Shown: in pieces, positions 8,531-17,301 of the stretch
Position numbering within the stretch: position 1 is the stretch's first letter
How the letters are laid out: each line of letters starts with the position of its first letter
Origin: Spirochaetota bacterium
GTDB lineage: Bacteria > Spirochaetota > Spirochaetia > Treponematales > Rectinemataceae
Length of the DNA: 64,000 bases
Direction of reading: 5' to 3'
Assembly: GCA_026398595.1 (NCBI GenBank)
Contig: JAPLSO010000019.1
Coordinates: 1 to 64,000, forward strand
Notes under the pieces: model-generated
What the model was told of the DNA's origin: nothing
The model's database searches: none
The model's input: the letters and a program-made list of their open reading frames with translations, nothing else
Translations under genes and position numbers: made by a program

Positions 8531-9319
8531 GTACTCGAAGAACCATTTCGTGTTCAGCTTGTCAAGGAAACCCTCGGCCTTAAGGGCGCTAATAGCTGCG
8601 TTGAAGGGGCCGACCAGGTCGGAGCCCTTCTGGAAGATGAAGCCGAATTCCTCGGTACCCAGAGGCCCGCCGACCGATTTCAGCTTGTTGGGATACGCGC
8701 CAATGTAGCCCTTGCTTGAAGTCGCGTCCATGAGGACCATATCCACATCGCCCGAAATCAGGGCCTGGACCGAGGCGCCGAAGGTCTCGAAGAGCTTGAT
8801 GCGGGGGTTGGCCTCGTCCCCGTCGAGGACATTGTAGACAGCAACATAGAAGTTGGTGGTGCCCGCCTGGGCGCCGATCAGCAGCTTGGGGTTGGCCCCG
8901 AAAGCCTTCTCGTCCGAGAAGCGGTTCTCGTCGGCGCGCACGAGCATGAACTGTTGGCTGACCATGTAGGGGGCGGAGAAGTCGACCTGGCCCTTGCGCT
9001 CGTCCGTGATGGTGATGCCGTCCATGCCCACGTCGAACTGCCCATCCCGGATAGCCTGGATCATCGTATCCCAGGAGGTGATCTTCCAGACAATCTTCGC
9101 GTTGAGGCGCTTGCCGATCTCATCCACCGCGTCGTACTCCCAGCCCATCGTTTTTCCGGTCTTGGCGTCAACGAAATTGAGGGGCATGTAGGCGTTCTCG
9201 GTGACGGCGACGATAGTTTTCCCTTTAAGGTCGGGGAGCTTCGCCTTTGGGGCGGTCCCCTGTGCGCCCAGGGACGCGGCGATAGCGAGGATTAGGACCG
9301 CCAACATCAGTTTCTTCAT
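8522..9319 (-). CDS. Amino-acid ABC transporter substrate-binding protein (SBP_bac_3)
   Basis: A 265-aa secreted protein with signal peptide MKKLMLAVLILAIAASLGAQ. The mature sequence follows the polar-amino-acid binding fold: an early ENAYMPLNFVDAKTGKTMGWEYD segment split by conserved GWEYD, then IVWKITSWDTMIQAIRDGQFDVGMDG, FSAPYM, and near the end LNTKWF. The central phrases WDTMIQAIRDGQFDVGMDG and DFSAPY are family hallmarks. No permease or ATPase gene is adjacent, so it is an orphan here, though a possible amino-acid permease begins at the left window edge. Ribosome site AAGGAGG precedes the ATG. Confidence 0.9.
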   Translation of the reverse strand: MKKLMLAVLILAIAASLGAQGTAPKAKLPDLKGKTIVAVTENAYMPLNFVDAKTGKTMGWEYDAVDEIGKRLNAKIVWKITSWDTMIQAIRDGQFDVGMDGITITDERKGQVDFSAPYMVSQQFMLVRADENRFSDEKAFGANPKLLIGAQAGTTNFYVAVYNVLDGDEANPRIKLFETFGASVQALISGDVDMVLMDATSSKGYIGAYPNKLKSVGGPLGTEEFGFIFQKGSDLVGPFNAAISALKAEGFLDKLNTKWFFEYKP

Positions 9320-9399
9320 GAAGAGCCTCCTTGCAAGGCGGATTTCTGCCTAGCAGGGCAGCCGACCGCGGATCTGTCGTTAACTACTAATTGCGTAAA

Positions 9400-9428
9400 A
9401 GTCTGCGCTCCGGCAGTCTTTCTGTCAA
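9400..9428 (-). promoter_or_regulatory. Candidate sigma-70 promoter for the amino-acid binding protein
   Basis: On the minus strand TTGACA (9428-9423) is followed by a 17-bp spacer and CAGACT (9405-9400). The -35 is perfect and the -10 weak. It lies about 80 bp before the start codon in the 164-bp gap that separates this gene from the MFS gene. Confidence 0.4.
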
Positions 9429-9483
9429 GGAAGGAAACCAGCTTGAGTCGTCATTTCCTGTCCCTGCGCCCTTGCTGCCGTAC

Positions 9484-10827
9484 TCAACTTGGCGCAGGCG
9501 GCGAAGGCAGATCTCGAGAAGAATCGATATAGTCCTGTCCCGCGGCCCTCTTTCTCAGCTTCTCCTTCAGATCGGCTATGTCTTTGGGGATGAACTTTCC
9601 CGCGAAGATGAAAAAGCCGAAACAGACTACCCAGGATACCGTGCAGATCCATAGTATGGCGTTGCCCAGGCTCGAATGGTCGGCGATGATGCCGGCGATC
9701 AGGGGGGCCGCGGCCGAACCGCCGAACTCGACGAAGTTCTGGGCAGCGTTGGTCGTGGCGCGGATCTCCGGCTCGGTGACGTCATAGAATGACGAGAGGA
9801 CGTTGGGCGAGGCCCAGGGCATAAAGAGGGCGGTCGCGGCTAATAGAACTCCGAACAGCAGCTTGTTCGAGGCCGGGATGCCCATGGTTATCCAGAGGAG
9901 GACACATCCCAGGGCGACGCCCGTCGCGCCGATTATCACGCGGCCCTTGGGAGTCTTCTTGAAGAGCCTGTCGCCCAGTATCCCGCCGAGGGGATAGCCT
10001 GCGGCCAGGATAAGGACGGCCGGGACCATGGTCATCATGGTTTGCATGTCGTTGTAGCCCCGCCCGGTCTTGAGGTAGTCGAAAATCCAGTAGGTGATGA
10101 CGTTCCAGGGGAAGACGCCGATGAAACCTTGGAGGAAGAGGATGACCAGGCTCTTTTTCTTGAAGAGGCCCCCGACCGTTTTCCAATCGAACTTGAAGCG
10201 CTCGAGGTGCTCGGTCTGGGCCAATTCAGGCTCGGCGGCGCCCCGGGGCCTGTCCTTGACGAAGATGAATACGATGAACGAGACCAGGATCCCGAGGCCT
10301 CCCGTGATGAAGAATATCTTGCGCCAGCCTAAGGAGGCGCCCAATACCAGGGCCAGGATCATGCCTAAAAGGTAGCCCAGGGGCTGAGCTACCTGGAGGA
10401 ATCCGTAGATCTTCCCCCGTTTGGCGGGCGGATAATAGTCGGATATCAGGCTGTAAAGACCTGGATAACTCGAGTCGTCGATACCCGTGCCCGCCCTTGT
10501 GAGGAGGAAGAGTGGATAGGTGGGGACGATGGCGTTGAGCCAGGTGGTCGAACCCCAGATAAAGGAGGCGAGGGCTATGAGCTTGGGCCGGGAGAATCGG
10601 TCGTAGAGCCAGCCCCAGAGGGGGTAGAAGATCGCCCCGACTACGAGGGCTACCGTCGATACAGCCCCCATCTGCGTCCTGCTGATCTGGAACGTTTCCA
10701 TGATCTGGGTGGTCAAGGGTCCAATGAGGAGCTTGTCGGCCTCGTGGAGGAGCATGAAGCCGAACATGACGAAGAAGGTCGTCCTCGCCCCCGTGGGGTG
10801 GGTGACCGATTCGACGGACTTTTTCAT
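9484..10827 (-). CDS. MFS transporter
   Basis: A 447-aa protein with about 12 hydrophobic helices. The loop between helices 2 and 3 reads GWLYDRFSRPKLIA, the MFS signature (GxLxDRxxRRxx type). Another diagnostic stretch is LLTRAGTGIDDSSYPGLYS in helices 4-5, similar to spinster/ACS-type members. A ribosome site AAGGAGG precedes the ATG. It starts 13 bp after the glycosidase gene and is the last gene of that operon, so it may import the product of the glycosidase. Substrate not predictable. Confidence 0.9.
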   Translation of the reverse strand: MKKSVESVTHPTGARTTFFVMFGFMLLHEADKLLIGPLTTQIMETFQISRTQMGAVSTVALVVGAIFYPLWGWLYDRFSRPKLIALASFIWGSTTWLNAIVPTYPLFLLTRAGTGIDDSSYPGLYSLISDYYPPAKRGKIYGFLQVAQPLGYLLGMILALVLGASLGWRKIFFITGGLGILVSFIVFIFVKDRPRGAAEPELAQTEHLERFKFDWKTVGGLFKKKSLVILFLQGFIGVFPWNVITYWIFDYLKTGRGYNDMQTMMTMVPAVLILAAGYPLGGILGDRLFKKTPKGRVIIGATGVALGCVLLWITMGIPASNKLLFGVLLAATALFMPWASPNVLSSFYDVTEPEIRATTNAAQNFVEFGGSAAAPLIAGIIADHSSLGNAILWICTVSWVVCFGFFIFAGKFIPKDIADLKEKLRKRAAGQDYIDSSRDLPSPPAPS

Positions 10828-10840
10828 GCTGCCTCCTTTG

Positions 10841-12760
10841 TTATAATCGCCGCAGGACTACCTTGCAGAGCTTCGCCTCCGGTTCAGGAGCGAGTTCGAG
10901 GATGGAAGGATCACCCGGCTCCTCGCCCTTCCGTTCGGCGGCCTCACAGCCTTCCGTCTCTACCGAAAAGCCCCTCGGATACTGGACGGCTGGCATGAAG
11001 ACTTCCGTGGGAGCCTTGATCGCGGCATCGGGTTCCCAGGTCAGGAAGAAGGTCCCCGATTTCAGGTCGAAGCCCATTCCGGCAGGCTTGCCCGCCACGG
11101 CCATGGCGTAGGGGCGGACGAAACCGGCAAGAGCCCGGCCTCCGTCCTCGGCACTGAAGACCGAGAGGTCCTCCCCGTTCCAGCCGTCGCCGTGCTCGTG
11201 GCTGTTCGTCGCCGTGTAGTTCCAGATCGTGGCGTCGAGAAGGCTGGCGTCGAGGGCGTCGTAGTAGGCGGCCAGGGCCTTCTCGTGGAGGCGGTAGTCG
11301 CCGTTTCGGTAGGCCCGCCGCCTGTTCAAGTCGAAGGGGAGGCCGAACTCGCCGACGAGGGAGGGACAGCCGCCCATCTTCTCCTTCGAATGCTCCGCGA
11401 TGCGCCGCATGGCCTCGTGGAAATAGGCACGCACCGCCTTCGGGCCGATGACGGGCCGCCGCTCGTCCTCGTCCCAGGCTAGGAAGCCCGTCCACCGCTT
11501 GAAGGTGAGGGTAAAGGCGTCGTACCAGTGGGTTGAGTTGACATACTCAGGCGGAGTCTCGCCTCGTTTCCATGTCGGTCGTGTCCCTTGGGGAGGGCCT
11601 TCGACGAAGATCGCGAAGCCCGCGGAGCCCGCGGGATTCGTGGCCGCGCCGCGGATTTCCGAGGCGAAGCGGACTATAAAGGGCTTGAGATAGAACTCGC
11701 AGAAGGCTTCGCCGCGTGAGGCGAAAGCGGTCGAAAGGCCGCCGCGTCCGGCGCAGAGCCGCTCCGAAAACCAGGCTGGTTTGGCCAGGACGGCTTCACC
11801 ACCCGCAAGTTTCCAGACGCCCGAACGTATCCAGACGCAGTCCGTCCCATCCTTCCAGGCGCGGACGCCCGGTTCGCCCAATCGCTCGCGCCCGGTCTTG
11901 GCCAGGCCCAGGCCCTTCAGCCCCATCCTCGCCGCATCAGTTGGCAGGCCTTCCCCCGCCTTCATCGCCTCGAAGGCCGTGGGGGCGAGGCCAGGTAGGA
12001 CAAGATCCCCGCGCCGAAGACGCGCGTCGGCCAGGCCGATGAAGCCGTCGCCCGGCTCGTTGAGGCTGTCAAAGCCGACTACGTTGGGATACTCGGCGAG
12101 CCGTCCCGCCAGCTTCTTTATCGCCGCAAGGTAATGTCCCTGGAGGTAATCCTGGATCGGCTCCCCCTCGACACGGATATCCGGGGCGAAGTCATTTCCA
12201 CCGTAGAAGAGGGTGAACATCGTGGCGCAGGCCAGCCTGTGGTGGTTGGAGAACCACTGCATGCGGGGGTAGGAAGCCCCCGATTCCTGGTGGACGAGGG
12301 CCGCGCCAGAAGCATGGAGACGCCGGGGTTCGAAGCCTGCCGCCTCCAAAGTCCACATCGGGGCGCCGTCGCCTCCCGTCCAGCGGCTCCAGACATCCTG
12401 GTGGGGATCGATAAAGAGCGATATTCCATGCTTTGCAGCTCGCTCCACAATGGCCTCGATGTAGCCCAGGTAGGACTCGTCGTAAATGCCCGGTCCCGCA
12501 TGCTCGATCGCCTCCCAGGTGACGAGGAGGCGGAGGAAGCGCTGGCCCCATCGGGCGAGCCTTGAGAAATGCTTATCACTTTCATCGAGGGGGAAAGGCC
12601 GTCCCACGAAGGAGACCTTTCTTGCTTCGTAGAAACCTTCGAGGAGATCCGTCCTCCCGTCGGGGATGGTCGGAACCTTGGAATCGCCTCCCAGGTTGAC
12701 CCCGCGCAGGATGAGGGACCGACCTGATTCATCCACGAACTGGCTGCCTTGAATTCTCAT
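10841..12760 (-). CDS. Glycoside hydrolase family 5, endoglycoceramidase-like
   Basis: 639 aa from the ATG at 12760, which overlaps the preceding stop (ATGA). There is no signal peptide, so it should be cytoplasmic. The opening FVDESGRSLILRGVNLGGDSK is the typical GH5 start. Acid/base Glu lies in FDSLNEPGDGF (about residue 237) and the nucleophile Glu in LVGEFGLPFD (about residue 485). FIDPHQDVWSRW is the conserved strand with HQD found in endoglycoceramidase and steryl-glucosidase relatives. A beta-rich C-terminal domain (from about YPRGFSVETEG) fits the Glyco_hydro_5_C type. It likely cleaves a beta-glycoside with a hydrophobic aglycone. An upstream start at 12844 would overlap the radical SAM gene by 88 bp and is unlikely. 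Confidence 0.88.
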   Translation of the reverse strand: MRIQGSQFVDESGRSLILRGVNLGGDSKVPTIPDGRTDLLEGFYEARKVSFVGRPFPLDESDKHFSRLARWGQRFLRLLVTWEAIEHAGPGIYDESYLGYIEAIVERAAKHGISLFIDPHQDVWSRWTGGDGAPMWTLEAAGFEPRRLHASGAALVHQESGASYPRMQWFSNHHRLACATMFTLFYGGNDFAPDIRVEGEPIQDYLQGHYLAAIKKLAGRLAEYPNVVGFDSLNEPGDGFIGLADARLRRGDLVLPGLAPTAFEAMKAGEGLPTDAARMGLKGLGLAKTGRERLGEPGVRAWKDGTDCVWIRSGVWKLAGGEAVLAKPAWFSERLCAGRGGLSTAFASRGEAFCEFYLKPFIVRFASEIRGAATNPAGSAGFAIFVEGPPQGTRPTWKRGETPPEYVNSTHWYDAFTLTFKRWTGFLAWDEDERRPVIGPKAVRAYFHEAMRRIAEHSKEKMGGCPSLVGEFGLPFDLNRRRAYRNGDYRLHEKALAAYYDALDASLLDATIWNYTATNSHEHGDGWNGEDLSVFSAEDGGRALAGFVRPYAMAVAGKPAGMGFDLKSGTFFLTWEPDAAIKAPTEVFMPAVQYPRGFSVETEGCEAAERKGEEPGDPSILELAPEPEAKLCKVVLRRL

Positions 12761-13884
12761 ATACGCTCCGTTCTCTGGTCTCTCGCCGAAGGTTCCGCTC
12801 CGGAACATGCTCCCAGCGAGGCGATCCATCCGCCCTTGTTCCACAGGGCGCAGCCCCCGGAGGTCTCCGTCAGTTCACCGTGGTGTTCCCGGATTGCCGC
12901 GAGCATGGGCGAGGCTAGGGCGCTTGCGAGCGACTCAACGGCCGAGGAGGAGTCGGAGAAGGGCGCGAAGGGGCAGGCTTCCATTCTTCCCTCGGAAGAA
13001 AGGTGGACGAAACCGCGGCCTGCCGCGAGGCAGCCGCCGTAGTCCTCCTCGTCTCCCGGCAGGACGACCACGGGGAAGGGGAGGTCGGCGAAGCGCTCCG
13101 GGGCGTTGACAGAAGCCCGCTGCCCAGCCTCGACGACGAGGCCTTCCGTGCCCCGAGTCACCGGTACGTATTCGATGACGAAGAGGACGGAGGCGCCCGC
13201 GACCGCAAGTCCCGCGAGGAAGGCCGGGTCCAGGACGGTGCCTGCGTTCTCCGAGGTCAGGGTCACCGAAGCGCCGAATATAACGCGGCGTCGGCGCATC
13301 TCTTCCATCCACCGGAGGGCGCCCGCGTGTACGCCCAGCCCTCGCCGGCCGTCGGTGTGGCTTTCCTCGCCTTCGATGCTGAGGACGGGGACGATCGAGC
13401 CTAAGGCCGCGGTCTGGAGCAGCTCTTCGTCGATGAGCGTGCCGTTCGTGAAGAGGGGGAGGAGGATTCCCTTGAGCCGCGATGCCCGCTCGACGAGGGA
13501 GCGCCGCAGAAGAGGTTCTCCTCCCGCGAGGAGGACGACGCCGACCCCCAGGTCGACGGCTTCCTCGAAGAGTTCCATGAATCGGTCGTCGGACAGTTCC
13601 GCGTCGTCTGGGCGTCCCTGCGTTGTACCTTCCAGTAGTGGAGGGCGCGGGGCGCGGGAATAACAGCCCTCGCAGTCGAGGTTGCAGCGCCGCGTCAGGC
13701 TCGTGATGAGTATCGGCGGCACCGTCAGGCCGCGGTCCGCGGCCGTGGCGCGGCGCTTGGTCTGCCTTCGCTGGAAAAGGGCTGCCTCGACGAGGCGCAG
13801 GGGGCGGATCTTTCCAGCCGTTCCTCTTTTGACAGTCTCAAAGAAATCGGAGATGCGGATATCGAAGAGGTTATCGGGTTTCAT
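12757..13884 (-). CDS. Radical SAM protein with SPASM-like C-terminus
   Basis: 375 aa. The iron-sulfur motif CNLDCEGC (CxxxCxxC) follows ILITSLTRR, the classic radical SAM opening. AGGEPLLRR is the glycine-rich SAM-binding strand. The C-terminal part has GCLAAGRGFVHLSSEGRMEACPF and a further Cys, the pattern of a SPASM-type auxiliary cluster; such proteins often modify peptides or act as maturases. The start at 13884 (MKPDNLFDIRISDFF) is preferred to 13956 because it reduces overlap with rluA to 14 bp. It forms an operon with the GH5 and MFS genes. Its target is unknown and no precursor peptide was recognised nearby. Confidence 0.85.
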   Translation of the reverse strand: MKPDNLFDIRISDFFETVKRGTAGKIRPLRLVEAALFQRRQTKRRATAADRGLTVPPILITSLTRRCNLDCEGCYSRAPRPPLLEGTTQGRPDDAELSDDRFMELFEEAVDLGVGVVLLAGGEPLLRRSLVERASRLKGILLPLFTNGTLIDEELLQTAALGSIVPVLSIEGEESHTDGRRGLGVHAGALRWMEEMRRRRVIFGASVTLTSENAGTVLDPAFLAGLAVAGASVLFVIEYVPVTRGTEGLVVEAGQRASVNAPERFADLPFPVVVLPGDEEDYGGCLAAGRGFVHLSSEGRMEACPFAPFSDSSSAVESLASALASPMLAAIREHHGELTETSGGCALWNKGGWIASLGACSGAEPSARDQRTERI

Positions 13885-14590
13885 GGCTGTCCCGGCGGCC
13901 TTCCACAAGGCGTGTGAAACCCTCGGGAGGGGGGCTTTCGAAGCTGAAGCGTTCATGGGTGAAGGGATGTTCGAGGCCGAGGATGGAGGCGTGGAGACAG
14001 AGTCGGCCTAAAGGATCGGTCCGCGCCCCGTAGCGGCTGTCTCCCGCTACCGGATGACCCACCTCGGCCAGTTGGGCTCGGATCTGGTGCTTCCTCCCCG
14101 TCTCGAGACTCATATACAGGAGGGTGTACCGGGGAGAGGAGGATTCCACCTTCCAGTTCGTCACGGAGCGGAGGGCTCCCGGGGCGCCTGGCCTAGCTGT
14201 GTAGACTTGGCCGCCCCTGTTTTCGACCAGCCAGGAATCGAAACATCCCGCCTTGTCCCTGAAAACGCCCTCGGCCACAGCCGCGTAGCCGCGCTCGAAG
14301 ACTAGCTCATTCCAGTTCTCCATGAGGGCTTTCTTTGCCCGGGCGTGGGTTGCGAAGACCATGATCCCCGAACTGTCCCGGTCCAGCCGGTGGACCACGG
14401 CGGCCCTTCCTTTGGGGTTGGTCTTCCTGATATGGGCCGTCACGATATCGTAGAGGGAGAGGGCCCTCGATCCTTCGGCCGAAATGACTGAAAGCCCTTC
14501 GGGTTTCTCCACGACGATGATGTCCTCGTCTTCGTAGGCGAACAGGACATCATATCGTCCGCCATGGGGCCTGGGACCGGAGGATCGCAT
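13871..14590 (-). CDS. RluA-family pseudouridine synthase
   Basis: 239 aa. It converts uridine to pseudouridine in rRNA or tRNA. The catalytic motif is VVHRLDRDSSGIMVFA, with the nucleophile Asp in HRLDRDS. DIIVVEKPEGLSV is the upstream family motif, and GRKHQIRAQLAEVGHPVAGDSRYG is the third conserved block. There is no S4 domain. The start at 14590 is chosen because the conserved region begins there; an upstream start at 14659 is possible. It follows the RNA methyltransferase gene by 118 bp, so two RNA-modification genes are grouped. Confidence 0.93.
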   Translation of the reverse strand: MRSSGPRPHGGRYDVLFAYEDEDIIVVEKPEGLSVISAEGSRALSLYDIVTAHIRKTNPKGRAAVVHRLDRDSSGIMVFATHARAKKALMENWNELVFERGYAAVAEGVFRDKAGCFDSWLVENRGGQVYTARPGAPGALRSVTNWKVESSSPRYTLLYMSLETGRKHQIRAQLAEVGHPVAGDSRYGARTDPLGRLCLHASILGLEHPFTHERFSFESPPPEGFTRLVEGRRDSHETR

Positions 14591-14708
14591 ACGCCCAGTG
14601 TAGCCCCAAAAAAAGTGGACGACCAGAGCGCATCCGGCATTCCGGGCGGAGCTTTCCACAGCATCGAATCGGCGGCTGACGCGGCCCTGAAACTGCTGGC
14701 GGTCATCG

Positions 14709-15467
14709 TCACCGACGTCTGAACAGCTCGTACATGCAGATTCCTCCTGCCACGACGACGTTGAGCGAGTCGACGTCCGGCCGCATAGGTATGGAGACTT
14801 CGGTTCCGCAGAGTTCGATAACCTCCGAAGGCAGGCCGAAGCCTTCGTTGCCGAGGAGGAGGGCGAGGGGCCGCGCAGGCCTGAACTCCTCCAGGGGTCT
14901 CGCCCGTGGCGAAAGCGTGGCCGCGATCAGGGCGATTCCCGCCTTCCGCATGGCGAGGAGCTCGGCGAGGCCGCAGGAATACAGGGGAAGAGACAAGGCG
15001 TTTCCCATCGAGGCCCTGAGAGCCTTCCGGTAGAAGGGGTCGGCGCAGCCCGGACCGAGGAGAACGGCCGAGACACTGAGAGCCGCCGCGGAGCGGATAA
15101 GGGCGCCCACGTTCGAGGGGTCGGTGATGTTCCACATACAGAGAAGGGCAACCTCTTGCGCCCCGCCATGGGCGCCGACCTTAAAGCGAGGGATCTTTGG
15201 ACGCTTCGCCAGGGCGAGAACTCCGTGGTGAAACTTGAAGCCCACGATTCCGGCGAGCTCGGCCTGGGAGGCGACTTCGACCGGGAATTGAGGATGCCGC
15301 GACTCGAGCCATCCCGAGTCGCTTTCCTCGGTCCGGATGGCGCCGAGGATGGCCGTCCCGGAGTCCATGGCCTTCTCGATCAGAAACCGGCCCTCGAGGA
15401 TTAAAAGCCCTTCGCCCGAGAGATCCTTGCCCTGCAGATCGCGCAGGGCCGAGACGTCAAACAGCAT
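14709..15467 (-). CDS. TrmH/SpoU-family RNA 2'-O-methyltransferase
   Basis: 252 aa SPOUT-class enzyme that methylates ribose in rRNA or tRNA using SAM. Seen motifs are LCMWNITDPSNVGALIRSAAAL (motif 1, N...R), ALLLGNEGFGLP (motif 2) and SIPMRPDVDSLNVVVAGGI (motif 3, the knot). The N-terminal part (LEGRFLIEKAMDSG) is a substrate-binding region. The start at 15467 (MLFDVSALRD) begins the homology; a start at 15527 would add 20 unlikely residues. It is the first gene of the minus-strand operon running to the MFS gene. Confidence 0.92.
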   Translation of the reverse strand: MLFDVSALRDLQGKDLSGEGLLILEGRFLIEKAMDSGTAILGAIRTEESDSGWLESRHPQFPVEVASQAELAGIVGFKFHHGVLALAKRPKIPRFKVGAHGGAQEVALLCMWNITDPSNVGALIRSAAALSVSAVLLGPGCADPFYRKALRASMGNALSLPLYSCGLAELLAMRKAGIALIAATLSPRARPLEEFRPARPLALLLGNEGFGLPSEVIELCGTEVSIPMRPDVDSLNVVVAGGICMYELFRRR

Positions 15468-15596
15468 GCCAGCACTATACTCTGGAAAACGGGAGAATGC
15501 CGCGGAATGATGAGGAAAAAATCCCATCTCGGTAATTTCTTCCCCCTGCAGAGATTGCCCGTACAGAGAGAACGGCTCAACCTTTCTTTTAGAGGC

Positions 15597-15625
15597 TTGC
15601 GTTCTATCATATTTCGATATATATA
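15597..15625 (+). promoter_or_regulatory. Candidate sigma-70 promoter for the NapH-like gene
   Basis: TTGCGT (15597-15602), a 17-bp spacer and TATATA (15620-15625), inside an A+T-rich patch in the divergent gap between the methyltransferase and the ferredoxin gene. The ATG follows about 110 bp later with AAGGAGG ahead of it. Confidence 0.5.
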
Positions 15626-15734
15626 GATATTAATATTATTCATTAACTCTTCCGCGGAGTAGTCCGCTTGGGAAGTTGGCAGCGCGCGAAATCGCGGGAA
15701 GCCACATTTTAAAAGTATTAAGGAGGAACGATAG

Positions 15735-17243
15735 ATGGTAAAAAAAATGAATGGAATCCAGTTCGCACGGAGGATCTCCCTGGGAGTCTTCCTCGCCGTC
15801 TTCACCGTGCTGACGATCCTGCACCAACGTGTACAGAATATGCCTTCGGTGGACTCGCTGGATCCCTTCGGCGGAATCGAGACGCTCTTCAAGTACCTGG
15901 CCGGAGGCGAGCTGATTAAGAAGATCATGCCCGCGAACCTCGTCCTGCTGGCGGCCATCGTGGTACTCGGCGTCGTCCTCTCGCGCTTCTTCTGCGGATG
16001 GATCTGCGCCTTCGGCGCCCTCCAGGGCGTCTTCGGCTGGTTTGGCCGCAAGATCTTCAAGAAGCGTTTTGTCGTTACCCCCAAGGTCGACAGGGTGCTG
16101 CGGTGGGTAAAGTATCCCCTTCTCGCCGGTATCGTCTTTTTTACCTGGAATACCGGGACGCTCATCATTAGCCCCTACGACCCCCTCGCCGCCTACGCGC
16201 ATCTTTCGGCGGGCCTTGGAGCCGTCTGGGCCGAATTCTCCATGGGCTTCGTTCTTCTCGTCGTCACGCTTGCGCTTTCCACGCTCTATGAGCGGGCGTT
16301 CTGCAAATACCTCTGTCCCCTCGGGGCGGTCAACGCCATTCTCGGGCGGATTCCTCTCTTCAGGATAAAGCGCGAGTCGAAGACCTGCATCTCCTGCTCG
16401 AAGTGCGACTATGTCTGCCCGATGAACATCGAGGTTTCCACGGCCGACACGATCTCCTCCCCCGAATGCATCGGCTGCCTGGAATGCGTGACGGCCTGTC
16501 CGACGAAGAAGAACACCCTTGTGACGACCCTTGCCGGCAAGAGCGTAAAGGCCGTCAAAATCGTCGTCCTCGGATTAGCCATCTATCTGGGATCGATGGG
16601 AGTCGGCGCCCTGCTTGGAACGCGCGATTTCGTCGGGCCAACTCTGGCCGCCAAGGCTCAGACCGGGGAGCTTAAGGTCGAGGACATCAAGGGTTCGTCG
16701 ACCTGGGCCCAGGTGGCTGAGTCCTTCGGCGTGGAACTCGAGCGGCTGTTCAGCAAAGCCAAGGTCGACGGGAAGAAGGTTCCGCCCGAGACTAAGCTCA
16801 AGGATACGGGTGCCCTCATCGGGCGGAGCTTCGAGGCCGACGAGGCCAGGTTTGCGGTGGCGACTATTCTCGGCATCCCCTACTCGGGCGAAAGCGGGAC
16901 GGCGACGACGGTCGCGGGTTCGACGGCCCAGACCACTTCCACCGCGGCGGCCCCTGCCCCGGCCGCGCCGGCTGCCGTAGCCCCGGCCGCGCCGGCTTCG
17001 GCCACGACCATCGCCTCTCCGGCAAGCTCTTCCGCTTCCGCGGCCCTGGTGGTTCCCTCGGGCTTCGCGCTCGAAGGCACTATGACCATCAGGGACGTCG
17101 CCGCCGCTCTCAAGGCGACGGAGACGGCCGTCATCGCCAAATTGCAGCTGCCCGCCGATATCGCCGTCGACAAGCCGCTGCGGGACCTGAAGGATCAGTA
17201 CGGATACACGATGCCCGACCTGAAGGCGCGGTTAGCAAAATGA
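15735..17243 (+). CDS. NapH/YccM-like membrane 4Fe-4S protein with repeated C-terminal helical domain
   Basis: 502 aa. Five or so membrane helices occupy residues 10-190, with the family motifs RFFCGWICAFGAL and FCKYLCPLGAVNAIL. Two [4Fe-4S] motifs follow: CISCSKCDYVCP and CIGCLECVTACP, on the cytoplasmic side. One more helix ends at about residue 300. The C-terminal 190 residues hold two related helical units (SSTWAQVAESFGVELERLF and TIRDVAAALKATETAVIAKL), joined by a 60-residue Ala/Pro/Thr linker. The first part is an electron-transfer module of the NapH/NosR type. The C-terminal units suggest a partner-docking role (inference). It stands alone with its own promoter and a strong ribosome site. 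Confidence 0.85.
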   Translation: MVKKMNGIQFARRISLGVFLAVFTVLTILHQRVQNMPSVDSLDPFGGIETLFKYLAGGELIKKIMPANLVLLAAIVVLGVVLSRFFCGWICAFGALQGVFGWFGRKIFKKRFVVTPKVDRVLRWVKYPLLAGIVFFTWNTGTLIISPYDPLAAYAHLSAGLGAVWAEFSMGFVLLVVTLALSTLYERAFCKYLCPLGAVNAILGRIPLFRIKRESKTCISCSKCDYVCPMNIEVSTADTISSPECIGCLECVTACPTKKNTLVTTLAGKSVKAVKIVVLGLAIYLGSMGVGALLGTRDFVGPTLAAKAQTGELKVEDIKGSSTWAQVAESFGVELERLFSKAKVDGKKVPPETKLKDTGALIGRSFEADEARFAVATILGIPYSGESGTATTVAGSTAQTTSTAAAPAPAAPAAVAPAAPASATTIASPASSSASAALVVPSGFALEGTMTIRDVAAALKATETAVIAKLQLPADIAVDKPLRDLKDQYGYTMPDLKARLAK

Positions 17244-17301
17244 TCCGGATACCGAGTTTCGCAGCATAGGCGAGGGGGCGGCCCGCGATCGGATTTTGGC
17301 G

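Noticed and set aside
17195-17301. Extension of the aldo/keto reductase first frame to 17195
   Set aside because: After about 17560 the residues are Arg/Pro/Gly-rich and not family-like; the true C-terminus is in another frame ending at 17302.
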